Positions 20,641-32,832 of a stretch of 64,000 nt of DNA are shown here, piece after piece (the first letter of the stretch is position 1; every line of letters starts with the position of its first letter). The notes beneath the pieces were generated by a model. It was not told where the DNA came from. It ran no database searches and saw only the letters and a list, made by a program, of their open reading frames with translations. Both the position numbers and the translations under genes were made by a program. The stretch is from Acanthosepion esculentum. Its lineage: Eukaryota > Mollusca > Cephalopoda > Sepiida > Sepiidae. The stretch is from positions 85,805,573-85,869,572 of the forward strand of contig OZ038510.1 in assembly GCA_964036315.1 (NCBI GenBank), read 5' to 3'.

Positions 20641-20835
20641 TCTCTACAGTTACGGGTAAAAATCGCGACATTATTTCAGATCTTTCAATTAGTAGATTCA
20701 GATTACTGCCTTCAGTACACCCCACGTATATTTTGCTCTGGCTAATTATATGTTTTACTTCTGATTTGTAAATTACTCCTTCCGTTTTGCAAAATCCGTC
20801 CATGGACATTTACCTTTATCTCTACAGTTTCATGT
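20641..20835 (-). pseudogene. Penelope-like GIY-YIG fragment, internally deleted tandem copy
   Basis: Minus strand: GVIYKSEVKH, SKIYVGCTEGS, then directly LLIERSEIMSRF. The central part of the GIY-YIG domain (from RWYNH onward) is deleted. It joins copy 1 at the point where SRF meets TVEIK, so the duplicated unit runs from just before CPLDG to SRF. Confidence 0.75.
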
Positions 20836-21299
20836 TTCACTATTAACGATATCTTGCTGCGCGTTAGCATTGAAATTCCTAGCGTTTTGTCATTTTATTG
20901 TAGTTTCCAAATTACTAGCACATTAATAACTTAATTTAACTGTATTTTTTTTATCAAAGATCTTGTGTAATTCGGAATTTCGACTAATAAACCCAAACTA
21001 AACTGAATTTGGTAAAATAATTCAGAAAATACTGAAAAATGTGTGACTTATTGTTGTAACCTAGAAAATATTACTGAATGAGGAATAACCAAAACGGAGG
21101 TTGGAAATGAAATGGCAATCTTTATAACATCAAAAAAATACAATACTCGCCAGCGGCGTGAAGTAGGTAAACCACTGCTAGTGGTGGACTACTTAAACAA
21201 CATAAAAAACAACAATAAAGAAACGCTTGTATGGACACCTTCCTCCTATCTGAGTTTCCCTAAGAGAGAGAAGGCTTCGGCTACCTGGTTATTCCTGGA
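20836..21299. other. No recognisable gene
   Basis: AT-rich; nothing identified. Confidence 0.4.
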
Positions 21300-21515
21300 G
21301 AAACCAGTCAGAACTTGTGAGTGACACCCTCCTATGGAAACCATTGCCCGGTAAAAGAACGGTTAAAAGACCTCATTACACCTATATTGACCAACTTGTA
21401 GATGACTCTGGATGCCATCTGAGGACCTGCCGATGTCTGACACAGATGATTGGAAGGAATGAGTCAGATGAATCCGAGGAGAATTCTCGACCTAATGATG
21501 ATGATGATGATGATA
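21300..21515 (+). mobile_element. RTE-like LINE C-terminal end with (GAT)n
   Basis: Sense frame: LLWKPLPGKRTVKRPHYTY, IDQLVDDSGCHL, then ENSRPN and a run of D. LLW-x-P-x-x-GKR-x-x-x-RP-x-x-TY-x-DQL-x-D-G is the usual end of endonuclease-RT proteins of this type; the D run is the beginning of a GAT repeat tail. Only about 60 codons remain. Confidence 0.65.
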
Positions 21516-21865
21516 TGAGAATCCGAATTTGTTCGATGAAAGGCCATTTTATTAATGCCATTCGGAGATATTTAACTTGCTACAAGAGAGAGGTATTGGT
21601 TAAAATTATGTAAAGGAATATAAAGAATATGTGTACGATTCTCCTACGCAAAAACACGAAACGATGACTAAAAAACAGTGAGACAAAGAGATACAATTTC
21701 AGGTTAATTATTGGCAATATACATTGAAAGGCACATTATTCTAATATGCTTCCAAAATATATTAGATTTACATAGCAGTACCAACAGTTGTTTGAGACGT
21801 ACATTATTAAACGTTGATGCATACTTAAGACCTATAAATAGTCTTTAATTAATATATTTCATGTA

Positions 21866-22445
21866 TTATTTACATTATACAGAGTGTTATCCTCATTGCC
21901 TTATTACAACGTTTCGGCCTTTGTACACTACGGCCGTTATGTCTATGTCTCGCTATATATCTGTCTCTATCTCTGAGATGAGGTATTATGATTACTTACA
22001 TTATTTACATTATTCGGACTGTTATCCTCATCTTCATTGCCATATTCACAACGTTTCGGCCGTTGTACGCTCCGGCCTTTATGTCTATGTCTTTCTATAT
22101 ATCTGTCTATATCTCTGAGATGAGGTATTATGATTACTTACATTATTCGGACTGTTATCCTCATTTTCATTGCCATATTCACAATGTTTCGGCCGTTGTA
22201 GGCTCCGGCCTTTATGTTTATGTCTCTCTATATATCTGTCTATATCTCTGAGATGAGGTATTATGATTACTTACATTATTTACATTATTCGGACTGTTAT
22301 CCTCATCTTCACTGCCATATTCACAACGTTTCGGCCGTTGTACGCTCCGGCCTTTATGTCTATGTCTCTCTATATATCTGTCTATATATCTGAGATGAGG
22401 TATTATGATTATTTACTTTATTCGGACTGTTATCCTCATCTCCAG
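21866..22445 (-). repeat. Tandem array of Penelope-tail-like units (133-142 bp)
   Basis: GAGATGAGGTATTATG occurs at about 21975, 22117, 22250 and 22392. Each unit carries the same GGACTGTTATCCTCAT, ACGTTTCGGCCGTTG and GCTCCGGCCTTTATG order. Frames of 85-87 codons through it are periodic artefacts. Related single units are at 5.0, 24.4 and 43.8 kb. Confidence 0.85.
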
Positions 22446-22479
22446 TTTGCAGATAACGTGCCGAAATAGTAGATGACTC

Positions 22480-22742
22480 TGGTGCGGTAGTCATAAGGTC
22501 GTCGCATGACGTGACCTAGCCAGCGAACACGGCGCTGGTGGATGGTACGAAAGAGGATTAATTGGCCGGTCCACCGGTGGGGCTCCCTATCGGACACAAG
22601 ATCGAACCAGCGCACCCCTCCTCGATAGCATTTACAATGCGAATAGAAATAAAGAAAATTGTTTGAAAACCAACTCGGGAATGAACCTCGATGGATACGT
22701 TTGAATAAAATGTTTTCTTGTCTTTGCCCGGACATGGATTTT
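22480..22742 (-). mobile_element. RTE-like LINE C-terminal fragment
   Basis: The minus-strand frame includes IHQRRVRWLGHVMRR and then YDYRTRVIYY. R-(L/V)-RWLGHV-x-R is the common segment after the RT domain in endonuclease-RT LINEs. The upstream frame is open for about 60 further codons but unrecognised. Confidence 0.55.
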
Positions 22743-23380
22743 AATATTAAAATGAAAGGTTTCGTTGTCCTTGCCTATTTTTTTTTTTTAATTTGGTCGG
22801 CTGGGCGGGAAAAGAAAGCCCATATTCTCCGCTAGCTTGTCATGCCGATAAAGCATGCCGGGAAATTGCGAAACATTGATTATGGGAGTACCTGCTCACA
22901 GGAGTAGAAGCCATCTGTCATCGTCCGCGTACGCGTCTGCACGTGTCTTATACAGCATTACATAAATCTCTCCTCGGTGTCATACAATATATTTTACTAA
23001 AGGCGGTTGTTTCCAAGCGTTTTACTAGTATTGATAAAGCACAACACATTTGTTTATTGATTGATATCAATGATGATATTTACATATGTCTTGACAAACT
23101 TCTTATTCAAAAAGAAATGTCTTTTGGGTGGTCTAATAAATAAATAAAATGCTACCCACAGTTTTTTGGTGTTTTGTTTTTATTGAGTGGGGAGAAAAAG
23201 AATATAAAAAATGTATAACTTTTGTATAAGATTTTTCTCAGAGTCCAGAGTTCACCAAAGTTCACAATATTGTCAGTTAAAATTAGTGAGATAATAGACG
23301 CAAAATGTTTTTAAAAGTTTTCCACATGCATACAAGGGACAATTGTTTTTATACTTTTGACTCGTGTAGAAGAGATGAAA
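22743..23380. other. No recognisable gene
   Basis: T tract, then a short GC-rich patch (CTGGGCGGGAAAAG). Nothing identified. Confidence 0.4.
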
Positions 23381-23404
23381 AAAAAGTAAATATTTTAAAA
23401 AAAA

Positions 23405-24408
23405 AAAAAAAATTCTATCATAACTAAAAAATTCTCGGAAATATATATTTTTCGACGAAAATACACCTATCATAACCAAAACTGCAATAGAAATATATTT
23501 TTTCTGACAAAAACCATATCTATCATAACCAAAATTGCCAAATATTTATTTTTCAATAAAAAAAAACACCATCTCTCAGAACCAAAAAAAACCTTAGACA
23601 TATATATTTTTCTATAAAAATACATCCTCTAACAAAACCAAAAATGCATTGAAAATTTATATCTTCTGACAAAAATACACACTTTATCATGAATAAAAAT
23701 GCTTTAGAAATATATATCTTTCGGCAAAAACACCATCTATCATAACCAAAAATACCTTAGAAATATCTATTTTATGACAAAAATACATATTCTGTCATAA
23801 CCCAAACTGCCTAAGAGATATATATCTTTCCACAAAAATAATCACTGTATCATAATAAAATATTCCTTAGAAATATACGCATATTGTTACAAAAACACAC
23901 CCGCTATCATAATCAAAATGATTAGAAATATATATTTTTCGGCACAAATGCATACTGTCATAATAAATATGACTCAAAAATATATATTTTCTAAGAAAGA
24001 TACACTCTAGTCTATCATAAACAAAATGTTTCTTAGAAAAACATACTTTTTGACTAAAAAACAAACGCTATAATAAACAAAATACCATAGAAATATATAT
24101 TTTTTAAACAAAAGCACCTTATCTTTCATAAGCAAAAATACCTCCGAAATAAATATTTTTCTACAAAAATACATCCTTTTTCAAAACCAAAACTGCCTTG
24201 AAAAATTATATTTTCTGAAAAAATACACACTCTATCATGAATAAAATGCCTTAGAAATATATATCTTTCGGCAAAAACACCATCTATTATAACCGAAAAT
24301 TCCTCAGAAATACATACATTTCGAAAAAAAACAAAATAGCTTAGAAATATATATTTTATGACAAAAACACACATTTTGTCATAACAAAAATTCATAAGAA
24401 ATATATAT
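23405..24408. repeat. Diverged tandem repeat, about 57 bp, roughly 17 units
   Basis: Units share TATCATAACCAAAA, CCTTAGAAATATATAT and GACAAAAA(T/C)AC. Length 53-62 bases with many substitutions, so this is an old array. Antisense frames read about 19-residue periods (YDR-x-CIF-x-x-KYIFL); periodic non-coding sequence is the simpler explanation. Confidence 0.85.
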
Positions 24409-24650
24409 TTCGGCCTTTCAGTATCTGTCTATATTTCAGAGATGAGATATTAGGTACACTATTTACATTATTCGGACTATTGTCCTCATCTTTGTCACCA
24501 TAATTATTACAACGTTTCGGCCCTTCAGTATCTGTCTATATTTCAGAGATGAGATATTATGTACACTATTTACATTATTCGGACTATTGTCCTCATCTTT
24601 GTCGCCATATTTATTACAACGTTTCGGCCTTTCAGTATCTGTGGTTTTTA
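24409..24650 (-). repeat. Two Penelope-tail-like units, 107-bp period
   Basis: GAGATGAGATATTA at 24439 and 24546, each followed by TTCGGACTATTGTCCTCA and ACGTTTCGGCC. A shortened version of the 22-kb units, between the 57-bp array and the 68-bp satellite. Confidence 0.8.
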
Positions 24651-24837
24651 ACCTTTTTTGTAGTCACGGGTTCCTATAAGAATTAATAAACAGATAGGCA
24701 AGCAGATACACATAGTTTGATTAATTTTTCACAACGGGATATTTTTAATTTGCTCCCAGATTTGGCTTAATTCCACGATGGGCAACGGTCTTGAGGAGTA
24801 AAGTTCATAGATATACAGACAAATACTCACGAAAGAC
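24651..24837. other. Unique linker before satellite
   Basis: No feature recognised. Confidence 0.4.
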
Positions 24838-27800
24838 GAAAGTAAATACTAGACAAAAATTAATAATAATGGCTGACAATGCTTCATCTAATAAAAAATG
24901 AAGATGAAAGTAAATACTAGTCAAAATGTAATAATAATGGCTGACAGTGCTTCATCTAATAAAAAATGAAGATGAAAGTAAATACTAGTCAAAAATTAAT
25001 AATAATGGCTGACAATGCTTCATCTAATAAAAAATGAATATGAAAGTAAATACTAGTCAAAAATTAATAATAATGGCTGACAATGCTTCATCTAATAAAA
25101 AATGAATATGAAAGTAAATACTAGTCAAAAATTACTAATAATGGTTGACAATGCTTCAACTAATAAAAAATGAAGATGAAAGTAAATACTAGTCAAAAAT
25201 TAATAATAATGGCTGACAATGCTTCATCTAATAAAAAAGGAATATGAAAGTAAATACTAGTCAAAATGTAATAATAATGGCTGACAGTACTTCATCTAAT
25301 AAAAAAGGAATATGAAAGTAAATACTAGTCAAAAATTAATAATAATGGCTGAAAATGCTTCATCTAATAAAAAATGAAGATGAAAGTAAATACTACTCAA
25401 AATGTAATAATAATGACTGACAGTGCTTCATCTAATAAAAAATGAAGATGAAAGTAAATACTAGTCAAAAATTAATAATAATGGCTGACAATGCTTCATC
25501 TAAAAAAAATGAAGATGAAAGTAAATACTAGTCAAAAATTAATAATAATGGCTGACAATGCTTTATCTAATAAAAAATGAAGATGAAAGTAAATACTAGT
25601 CAAAAATTAATAATAATGGCTGACAGTGCTTCATCTAATAAAAAATGAAGATGAAAGTAAATACTAGTCAAAATGTAATAATAATTGTTGACAATTCTTC
25701 ATCTAATAAAAAATGAATATGAAAGTAAATACTAGTCAAAAATTAATAATAATGGCTGACAATGCTTCATCTAATAAAAAAGGAATATGAAAGTAAATAC
25801 TAGTCAAAATGTAATAATAATGGCTGACAGTACTTCATCTAATAAAAAAGGAATATGAAAGTAAATACTAGTCAAAAATTAATAATAATGGCTGAAAATG
25901 CTTCATCTAATAAAAAATGAAGATGAAAGTAAATACTACTCAAAATGTAATAATAATGGCTGACAGTGCTTCATCTAATAAAAAATGAAGATGAAAGTAA
26001 ATACTAGTCAAAAATTAATAATAATGGCTGACAATGCTTCATCTAAAAAAAATGAAGATGAAAGTAAATACTAGTCAAAATGTAATAATAATTGTTGACA
26101 ATTCTTCATCTAATAAAAAATGAATATGAAAGTAAATACTAGTCAAAAATTAATAATAATGGCTGACAATGCTTCATCTAATAAAAAAGGAATATGAAAG
26201 TAAATACTAGTCAAAATGTAATAATAATGGCTGACAGTACTTCATCTAATAAAAAAGGAATATGAAAGTAAATACTAGTCAAAAATTAATAATAATGGCT
26301 GAAAATGCTTCATCTAATAAAAAATGAAGATGAAAGTAAATACTACTCAAAATGTAATAATAATGGCTGACAGTGCTTCATCTAATAAAAAATGAAGATG
26401 AAAGTAAATACTAGTCAAAAATTAATAATAATGGCTGACAATGCTTCATCTAAAAAAAATGAAGATGAAAGTAAATACTAGTCAAAATGTAATAATAATG
26501 GCTAACAATGCTTCATCTAATAAAAAAGGAATATGAAAGTAAATACTAGTCAAAAATTAATAATAATGGCTGACAATGCTTTATCTAATAAAAAATGAAG
26601 ATGAAAGTAAATACTAGTCAAAAATTAATAATAATGGCTGACAGTGCTTCATCTAATAAAAAATGAAGATGAAAGTAAATACTAGTCAAAATGTAATAAT
26701 AATTGTTGACAATTCTTCATCTAATAAAAAATGAATATGAAAGTAAATACTAGTCAAAAATTAATAATAATGGCTGACAATGCTTCATCTAATAAAAAAT
26801 GAAGATGAAAGTAAATACTAGTCAAAAATTAATAATAATGGCTGACAAAGCTTCATCTAATAAAAATTGAAGATGAAAGTAAATACTAGTCAAAATGTAA
26901 TAATAATGGCTGAGAGTGCTTCATCTAATAAAAAAGGAATATGAAAGTAAATACTAGTCAAAATTAATAATAATGGCTGACAATGCTTCATCTAATAAAA
27001 AATGAAGATGAAAGTAAATACTAGTAAAAAATTAATAATAATGGCTGACAGTGCTTCATCTAATAAAAAAGGAATATGAAAGTAAATACTAGTCAAAAAT
27101 TAATAATAATGGCTGACAATGCTTCATCTAATAAAAAATGAATATGAAAGTAAATACTAGTCAAAATGTAATAATAATGGCTGACAGTGCTTCATCTAAT
27201 AAAAAAGGAATATGAAAGTAAATACTAGTCAAAAATTAATAATAATGGCTGACAATGCTTCATCTAATAAAAAATGAAGATGAAAGTAAATACTAGTCAA
27301 AAATTAATAATAATGGCTGATAATGCTTCATCTAATAAAAAATGAAGATGAAAGTAAATACTAGTCAAAATGTAATAATAATGGCTAACAATGCTTCATC
27401 TAATAAAAAAGGAATATGAAAGTAAATACTAGTCAAAAATTAATAATAATGGCTTACAATGCTTTATCTAATAAAAAATGAAGATGAAAGTAAATACTAG
27501 TCAAAAATTAATAATAATGGCTGACAGTGCTTCATCTAATAAAAAATGAAGATGAAAGTAAATACTAGTCAAAATGTAATAATAATTGTTGACAATTCTT
27601 CATCTAATAAAAAATGAATATGAAAGTAAATACTAGTCAAAAATTAATAATAATGGCTGACAATGCTTCATCTAATAAAAAAGGAATATGAAAGTAAATA
27701 CTAGTCAAAATGTAATAATAATGGCTGACAGTACTTCATCTAATAAAAAAGGAATATGAAAGTAAATACTAGTCAAAAATTAATAATAATGGCTGAAAAT

Positions 27801-29700
27801 GCTTCATCTAATAAAAAATGAAGATGAAAGTAAATACTACTCAAAATGTAATAATAATGGCTGACAGTGCTTCATCTAATAAAAAATGAAGATGAAAGTA
27901 AATACTAGTCAAAAATTAATAATAATGGCTGACAATGCTTCATCTAAAAAAAATGAAGATGAAAGTAAATACTAGTCAAAATGTAATAATAATGGCTAAC
28001 AATGCTTCATCTAATAAAAAAGGAATATGAAAGTAAATACTAGTCAAAAATTAATAATAATGGCTGACAATGCTTTATCTAATAAAAAATGAAGATGAAA
28101 GTAAATACTAGTCAAAAATTAATAATAATGGCTGACAGTGCTTCATCTAATAAAAAATGAAGATGAAAGTAAATACTAGTCAAAATGTAATAATAATTGT
28201 TGACAATTCTTCATCTAATAAAAAATGAATATGAAAGTAAATACTAGTCAAAAATTAATAATAATGGCTGACAATGCTTCAGCTAATAAAATATGAAGAT
28301 GAAAGTAAATACTAGTCAAACATGAATAATAATGGCTGACAATTCTTCATCTAATAAAAAAGGAATATGAAAGTAAATACTAGTCAAAATGTAATAATAA
28401 TGACTGACAGTGCTTCATCTAATAAAAAAGGAATATGAAAGTAAATACTAGTCAAAAATTAATAATAATGGCTGACAATGCTTCATCTAATAAAAAATGA
28501 AGATGAAAGTAAATACTAGTCAAAATGTAATAATAATGGCTGACAGTGCTTCATCTAATAAAAAAGGAATATGAAAGTAAATACTAGTCAAAAATTAATA
28601 ATAATGGCTGACAATGCTTTATCTAATAAAAAATGAAGATGAAAGTAAATACTAGTCAAAAATTAATAATAATGGCTGACAATGCTTTATCTAATAAAAA
28701 ATGAAGATGAAAGTAAATACTAGTCAAAAATTAATAATAATTGTTGACAATTCTTCATCAAACAAAAAATGAATATGAAAGTAAATACTAGTCAAAAATT
28801 AATAATAATGGCTGACAATGCTTCATCTAATAAAAAATGAAGATGAAAGTAAATACTAGTCAAAAATTAATAATAATGGCTGACAAAGCTTCATCTAATA
28901 AAAAAGGAATATGAAAGTAAATACTAGTCAAAATGTAATAATAATGGCTGACAGTGCTTCATCTAATAAAAAAGGAATATGAAAGTAAATACTAGTCAAA
29001 ATTAATAATAATGGCTGACAATGCTTCATCTAATAAAAAATGAAGATGAAAGTAAATACTAGTAAAAATTTAATAATAATGGCTGACAGTGCTTCATCTA
29101 ATAAAAAAGGAATATGAAAGTAAATACTAGTCAAAAATTAATAATAATGGCTGACAATGCTTCATCTAATAAAAAATGAAGATGACAGTAAATACTAGTC
29201 AAAATGTAATAATAATGGCTGACAGTGCTTCATCTAATAAAAAAGGAATATGAAAGTAAATACTAGTCAAAAATTAATAATAATGGCTGACAATGCTTCA
29301 TCTAATAAAAAATGAAGATGAAAGTAAATACTAGTCAAAAATTAATAATAATGGCTGATAATGCTTCATCTAATAAAAAATGAAGATGAAAGTAAATACT
29401 AGTCAAAATGTAATAATAATGGCTGACAGTGCTTCATCTAATAAAAAATGAAGATGAAAGTAAATACTAGTCAAAAATTAATAATAATGGCTGACAATGC
29501 TTCATCTAATAAAAAATGAAGATGAAAGTAAATACTAGTCAAAAATTAATAATAATGGCTGATAATGCTTCATCTAATAAAAAATGAAGATGAAAGTAAA
29601 TACTAGTAAAAAATTAATAATAATGGCTGACAATGCTTCATCTAATAAAACATGATGAAAGTATATACTAGGCAAAAACAAATATACCGGTCAACAATGC
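24838..29700. repeat. 68-bp satellite, about 70 units, with higher-order repeats
   Basis: Unit order: GAAAGTAAATACTAGTC, AAAAATTAATAATAATGG, CTGACAATGCTTCATC, TAATAAAAAATGAAGAT. Period is 68 (occasional 66-67). Main variant sites: ATTA or TGTA after CAAAA, GACAAT or GACAGT, TGAAGAT or GGAATAT. Rare markers recur at fixed offsets: TTGTTGACAATTC at 25685, 26092, 26703, 27586, 28197 and 28741; TACTACTC at 25391, 25933, 26341 and 27835. Stops in all frames; no ORF. Confidence 0.97.
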
Positions 29701-30838
29701 TTCATCTAATAAAAATGAAGATGACATTATATACTATTCAAAAATTTTGAAAATTGGCGCAACACAATTTTCCTGTCCGTATTTCTGAAATATAGCAAAT
29801 ATGAATAAATATAACGGATATTGTTATAACGGAAATATTATCCCAGACTTTAATCAGCGACATTTTTCTATCAAATATAAATTTTGAACAATGATGCAAC
29901 ACAATCTTCCTTTCTATATTTCTTATACTAATCTAAGCAGAGTAAATATGAATAAAGCCTTATGAATATACATATCATTAAAAGACTATCACAGATTTAA
30001 GTTGAACCCTTGTTCAAGACATAACAGACAAGACCTTTGCCCTCTTGACATCGGTGTACGGAGCCTGACTTTGTTGCAATGTTATTTTCAGCCCGAGTTT
30101 TAATTACTGTGTGTCATATGATACGTTATTAATGGACCCCCGCAACTTCGACATTTACTCTGTGTTTAAATTGCTGAACTTTCTGCTGTCGCCTCAGACA
30201 TACGATTTGCAAGACATTAGAGGTTGAAGATGGGCCTGGCTTTCTACTCACACCTACTTTCCCGTCCGGAGAGGCCGGTCACCAATGACTAATGGACTGA
30301 TAAGCACTAGTAATCAACAGAGACAACGAGGACTAAATTAGTGGCGTCGACGATACGGCAATGACGAGATACTAACGTTAGCATTCTTTTGCTCTTTAAA
30401 GTAAATACAACAACTTATCTTCGGGATTTTCTGACATTTTTTTTTGTTTTTTATATCGTCATCCATTCATTAATATTCAACACAACACTTGTTTCGATAT
30501 CCAGTAATATTCGCATATTTTTCATTGATTGAGGGATTGGTTTTCAACGGTTTATCAACCCTTTGCAGCCAGAAATTATGAAGTGTACATAAAGTAGGGG
30601 ATCAATTCTATATTACAGTCAATATATAAACTGATCCCTTACATAGTGGCCACGTCAGTTTTTATATATTTATATTCCATAGAATATAAATAAATCTAAA
30701 AGACATGCCCGTGTAGCTAATCCATATTTCATTGACTCAATCGTTTTCTACGGCTTATCAACAATTTGCAGGTTATTTAAAGCCAGAAAATATTTTTAGA
30801 CTGCAAAAATTTTTTTAGCAATTCTATTAATAGAAATC
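29701..30838. other. No recognisable gene
   Basis: Degenerating satellite edge to about 29760, then AT-rich sequence. Two related stretches at about 30525-30600 and 30727-30800 share CATTGA, TTTATCAAC and AGCCAGAAA, suggesting an old duplication. Confidence 0.45.
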
Positions 30839-30839
30839 T

Positions 30840-31531
30840 TACCCCATAATGCATGAATCACATACGTCTTTGTGTTAGCAGTTGTACATCCTCTAGCAAA
30901 TCTGGAAGTGTGTGAGGAATAAAGTCCCTCTAGACAACTTCTCTAAGACATGCTGGAAGAATATATGGACCTACTAGAGAGTTACCTATAATTCCAGCTC
31001 ACACATTAATCGTAAACTGAGGCTGGTTTCTCGCCTCTATTAGACCATGTGATTTAGATCCGTCCACAAATGTTGGTTGCGTAAATATGCTATTGCATCT
31101 TTTCCCAATCCATCCGTAAACAAGTCAGAAGAGACAAACAACGGATCGGCAGTTTGTGCAATAAACCATCGGCAAAAGTTCTCCGTGGTTTAGTGTTCAG
31201 AGGGTGAAAGACCGTGCACATGTTGCAAATGATACGGATACAAGAGCTGCTGTTTAAGTACCCGCCATGCGGTACTATAAGTTGTACGACATTCTAAGGT
31301 CATTTGAAGTCTGCTGATGCCTGTATCGTCTCCGACGGCCTGTAGAATGTGTTCTTCGTGATCAGGCGTATGGGCGGATCTCGGACTTCCTCGATCGATA
31401 GTTTGTGGTGCCACGAATCCTGTCTCAGCAACGCGGCGATAAATAGCAGCAAAGATTGGATGACTCGGCTGCCTCCGGTCTGGAAACGCAATCTGATACA
31501 GCCGTGCAGTCTCGCGTCCACTACCATTCAT
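30840..31531 (-). pseudogene. DUF4817-type transposase (Tc1/mariner superfamily), decayed
   Basis: Residues from 31531 downward: ETARLYQIAFPDRRQPSHPIF and YRRVAETGFV, a DUF4817-like HTH. Then EEHILQAVGDDTGISRL, STAWRVLKQQLLYPYHLQ and a stop at 31190. Further remnants: FVSSDLFTD (first catalytic D), NVWAGI-like residues after shifts, LPACLREVV and stop, RDFIPHTLPDLLEDVQLL, then FMHYG where HD-G is expected, so the second D reads Y. At least three stops and shifts. The 3' catalytic third is missing beyond 30840. A second N-terminal shadow frame at 31300-31527 should be ignored. Confidence 0.8.
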
Positions 31532-31826
31532 TCGCGCGGCCGTATGTCAACTACTTGCACCCGATATGACTGTCCTGCCATTGTTAAACTGAACACTTCT
31601 CAGTTAACTCACTACTACACACGTTAAACGTTGAAGACAGACTAGCCAGAAATGTACACGAGTGAAAAATGTAAACTAGTCTACAAGGCAACACTGCGCC
31701 ATCTACCGTAAACTTTATTTAAACTTAATAACTCAAAAATGATGGATTTATGAACATATATTCATATGAAGTTTGTTCATTGTTTTGATGCGAGGAACCC
31801 GCCCCAACGTGTGAAAAAGTATTTTG

Positions 31827-31830
<4 letters not shown>

Positions 31831-31914
<84 letters not shown>
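31831..31914. repeat. (CT)n-(AT)n microsatellite
   Basis: About 17 CT units, then about 26 AT units. Confidence 0.95.
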
Positions 31915-31916
<2 letters not shown>

Positions 31917-32019
31917 CGTGTGCAACAGCAAAATTTTGTAAATCGTGTAACAGTAAATTGTCTCATTGTTTGAGTAAGCTTAGAAATGATTAAAGATATC
32001 TTGCTGGAATTCTCCGAGG

Positions 32020-32450
32020 TTTTTATAGCACTATTGGAATCTACTTTGAACAATAAGAATGTATTTTGCTCTCAGTTGAAATGATGATCCCTCTCTGCTG
32101 TGCCCTCTTTTTAAACTTATTCACCGTTCTCTTGATGGTTCTTGAATGGACTTTGAAGATGGGAGCCAGAGTATGAAAGATGGTACCATTACTGAAGGCC
32201 TAAATGATCATTTTCCTCTCAGCATTGCTCATTTGGGAATATATAGTGCGGCTGACACAAAATGATTTTAACCTGTTCACTTTCTACCTGAATAACTCAA
32301 AGGGTTTTTCAGTGATTCTTACGACAAACGGTGTCAAGATGGCTAAACGTCTTATCTGAAAACCTGGCAAAAAGAGACACAGTTTAGTCTTTTCTTTAGA
32401 TATTAAATATTTTGCGTGATGGACAATTACCCCATCATGTTACACTTGAT
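32020..32450 (-). pseudogene. HTH transposase N-terminus-like repeat, copy 2
   Basis: Minus strand, with shifts: ERKMII, FSNGTIFHTLAPIFKVHSR, TIKRTVNKFKK. Parallels copy 1 at 17.9-18.4 kb over HTH and flanking non-coding sequence. The segment 32020-32062 matches 17871-17912 in opposite orientation, so one of the copies is rearranged. Confidence 0.55.
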
Positions 32451-32452
32451 AA

Positions 32453-32526
32453 AGAAACAATTTATGCAAATAATTATATAGCACATTAACATTACTATTT
32501 AATTCTTTGTATAAATTGTTTCTTTA
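32453..32526. mobile_element. Foldback mini-element, copy 1
   Basis: AAAGAAACAATTTATGCAAA on the left is reverse-matched by TTTGTATAAATTGTTTCTTT on the right. The about 33-base centre contains AGCACATTAACATTACT. Followed by (TA)n. Confidence 0.75.
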
Positions 32527-32539
32527 TTATATACATATA

Positions 32540-32546
32540 TATATAT

Positions 32547-32624
<78 letters not shown>
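32540..32624. repeat. (TA)n microsatellite with ACAC block
   Basis: A TA run interrupted by ACACACACA, then about 30 TA units. Confidence 0.95.
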
Positions 32625-32630
<6 letters not shown>

Positions 32631-32654
32631 GTGCAGCGTATATTTTATATTATA

Positions 32655-32731
32655 AAAGAAACAATTATACAAAGAATTAAATAGCACATTAACATTGCTG
32701 TTTACTTCTTTGTATAAACTGTTTCTTTATG

Positions 32732-32732
<1 letters not shown>
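32655..32732. mobile_element. Foldback mini-element, copy 2
   Basis: Same palindromic ends (AAAGAAACAATTATACAAAG and TTTGTATAAACTGTTTCTTT) and the same centre AGCACATTAACATTGCT as copy 1. Again beside (TA)n on both sides. Confidence 0.75.
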
Positions 32733-32734
<2 letters not shown>

Positions 32735-32812
<78 letters not shown>

Positions 32813-32832
32813 TTATGTGTGTGTGTGTGTGA
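32735..32832. repeat. (TA)n-(GT)n microsatellite
   Basis: About 38 TA units then a short GT run. Confidence 0.95.

Noticed and set aside
23867..24395. Repeat protein with 19-residue period on the minus strand
   Set aside because: The 57-bp array is diverged with indels; frames break at each length change and start with non-standard context.
24838..29700. CRISPR-like array
   Set aside because: Direct repeats are contiguous with no unique spacers, in a eukaryotic context; it is a satellite.
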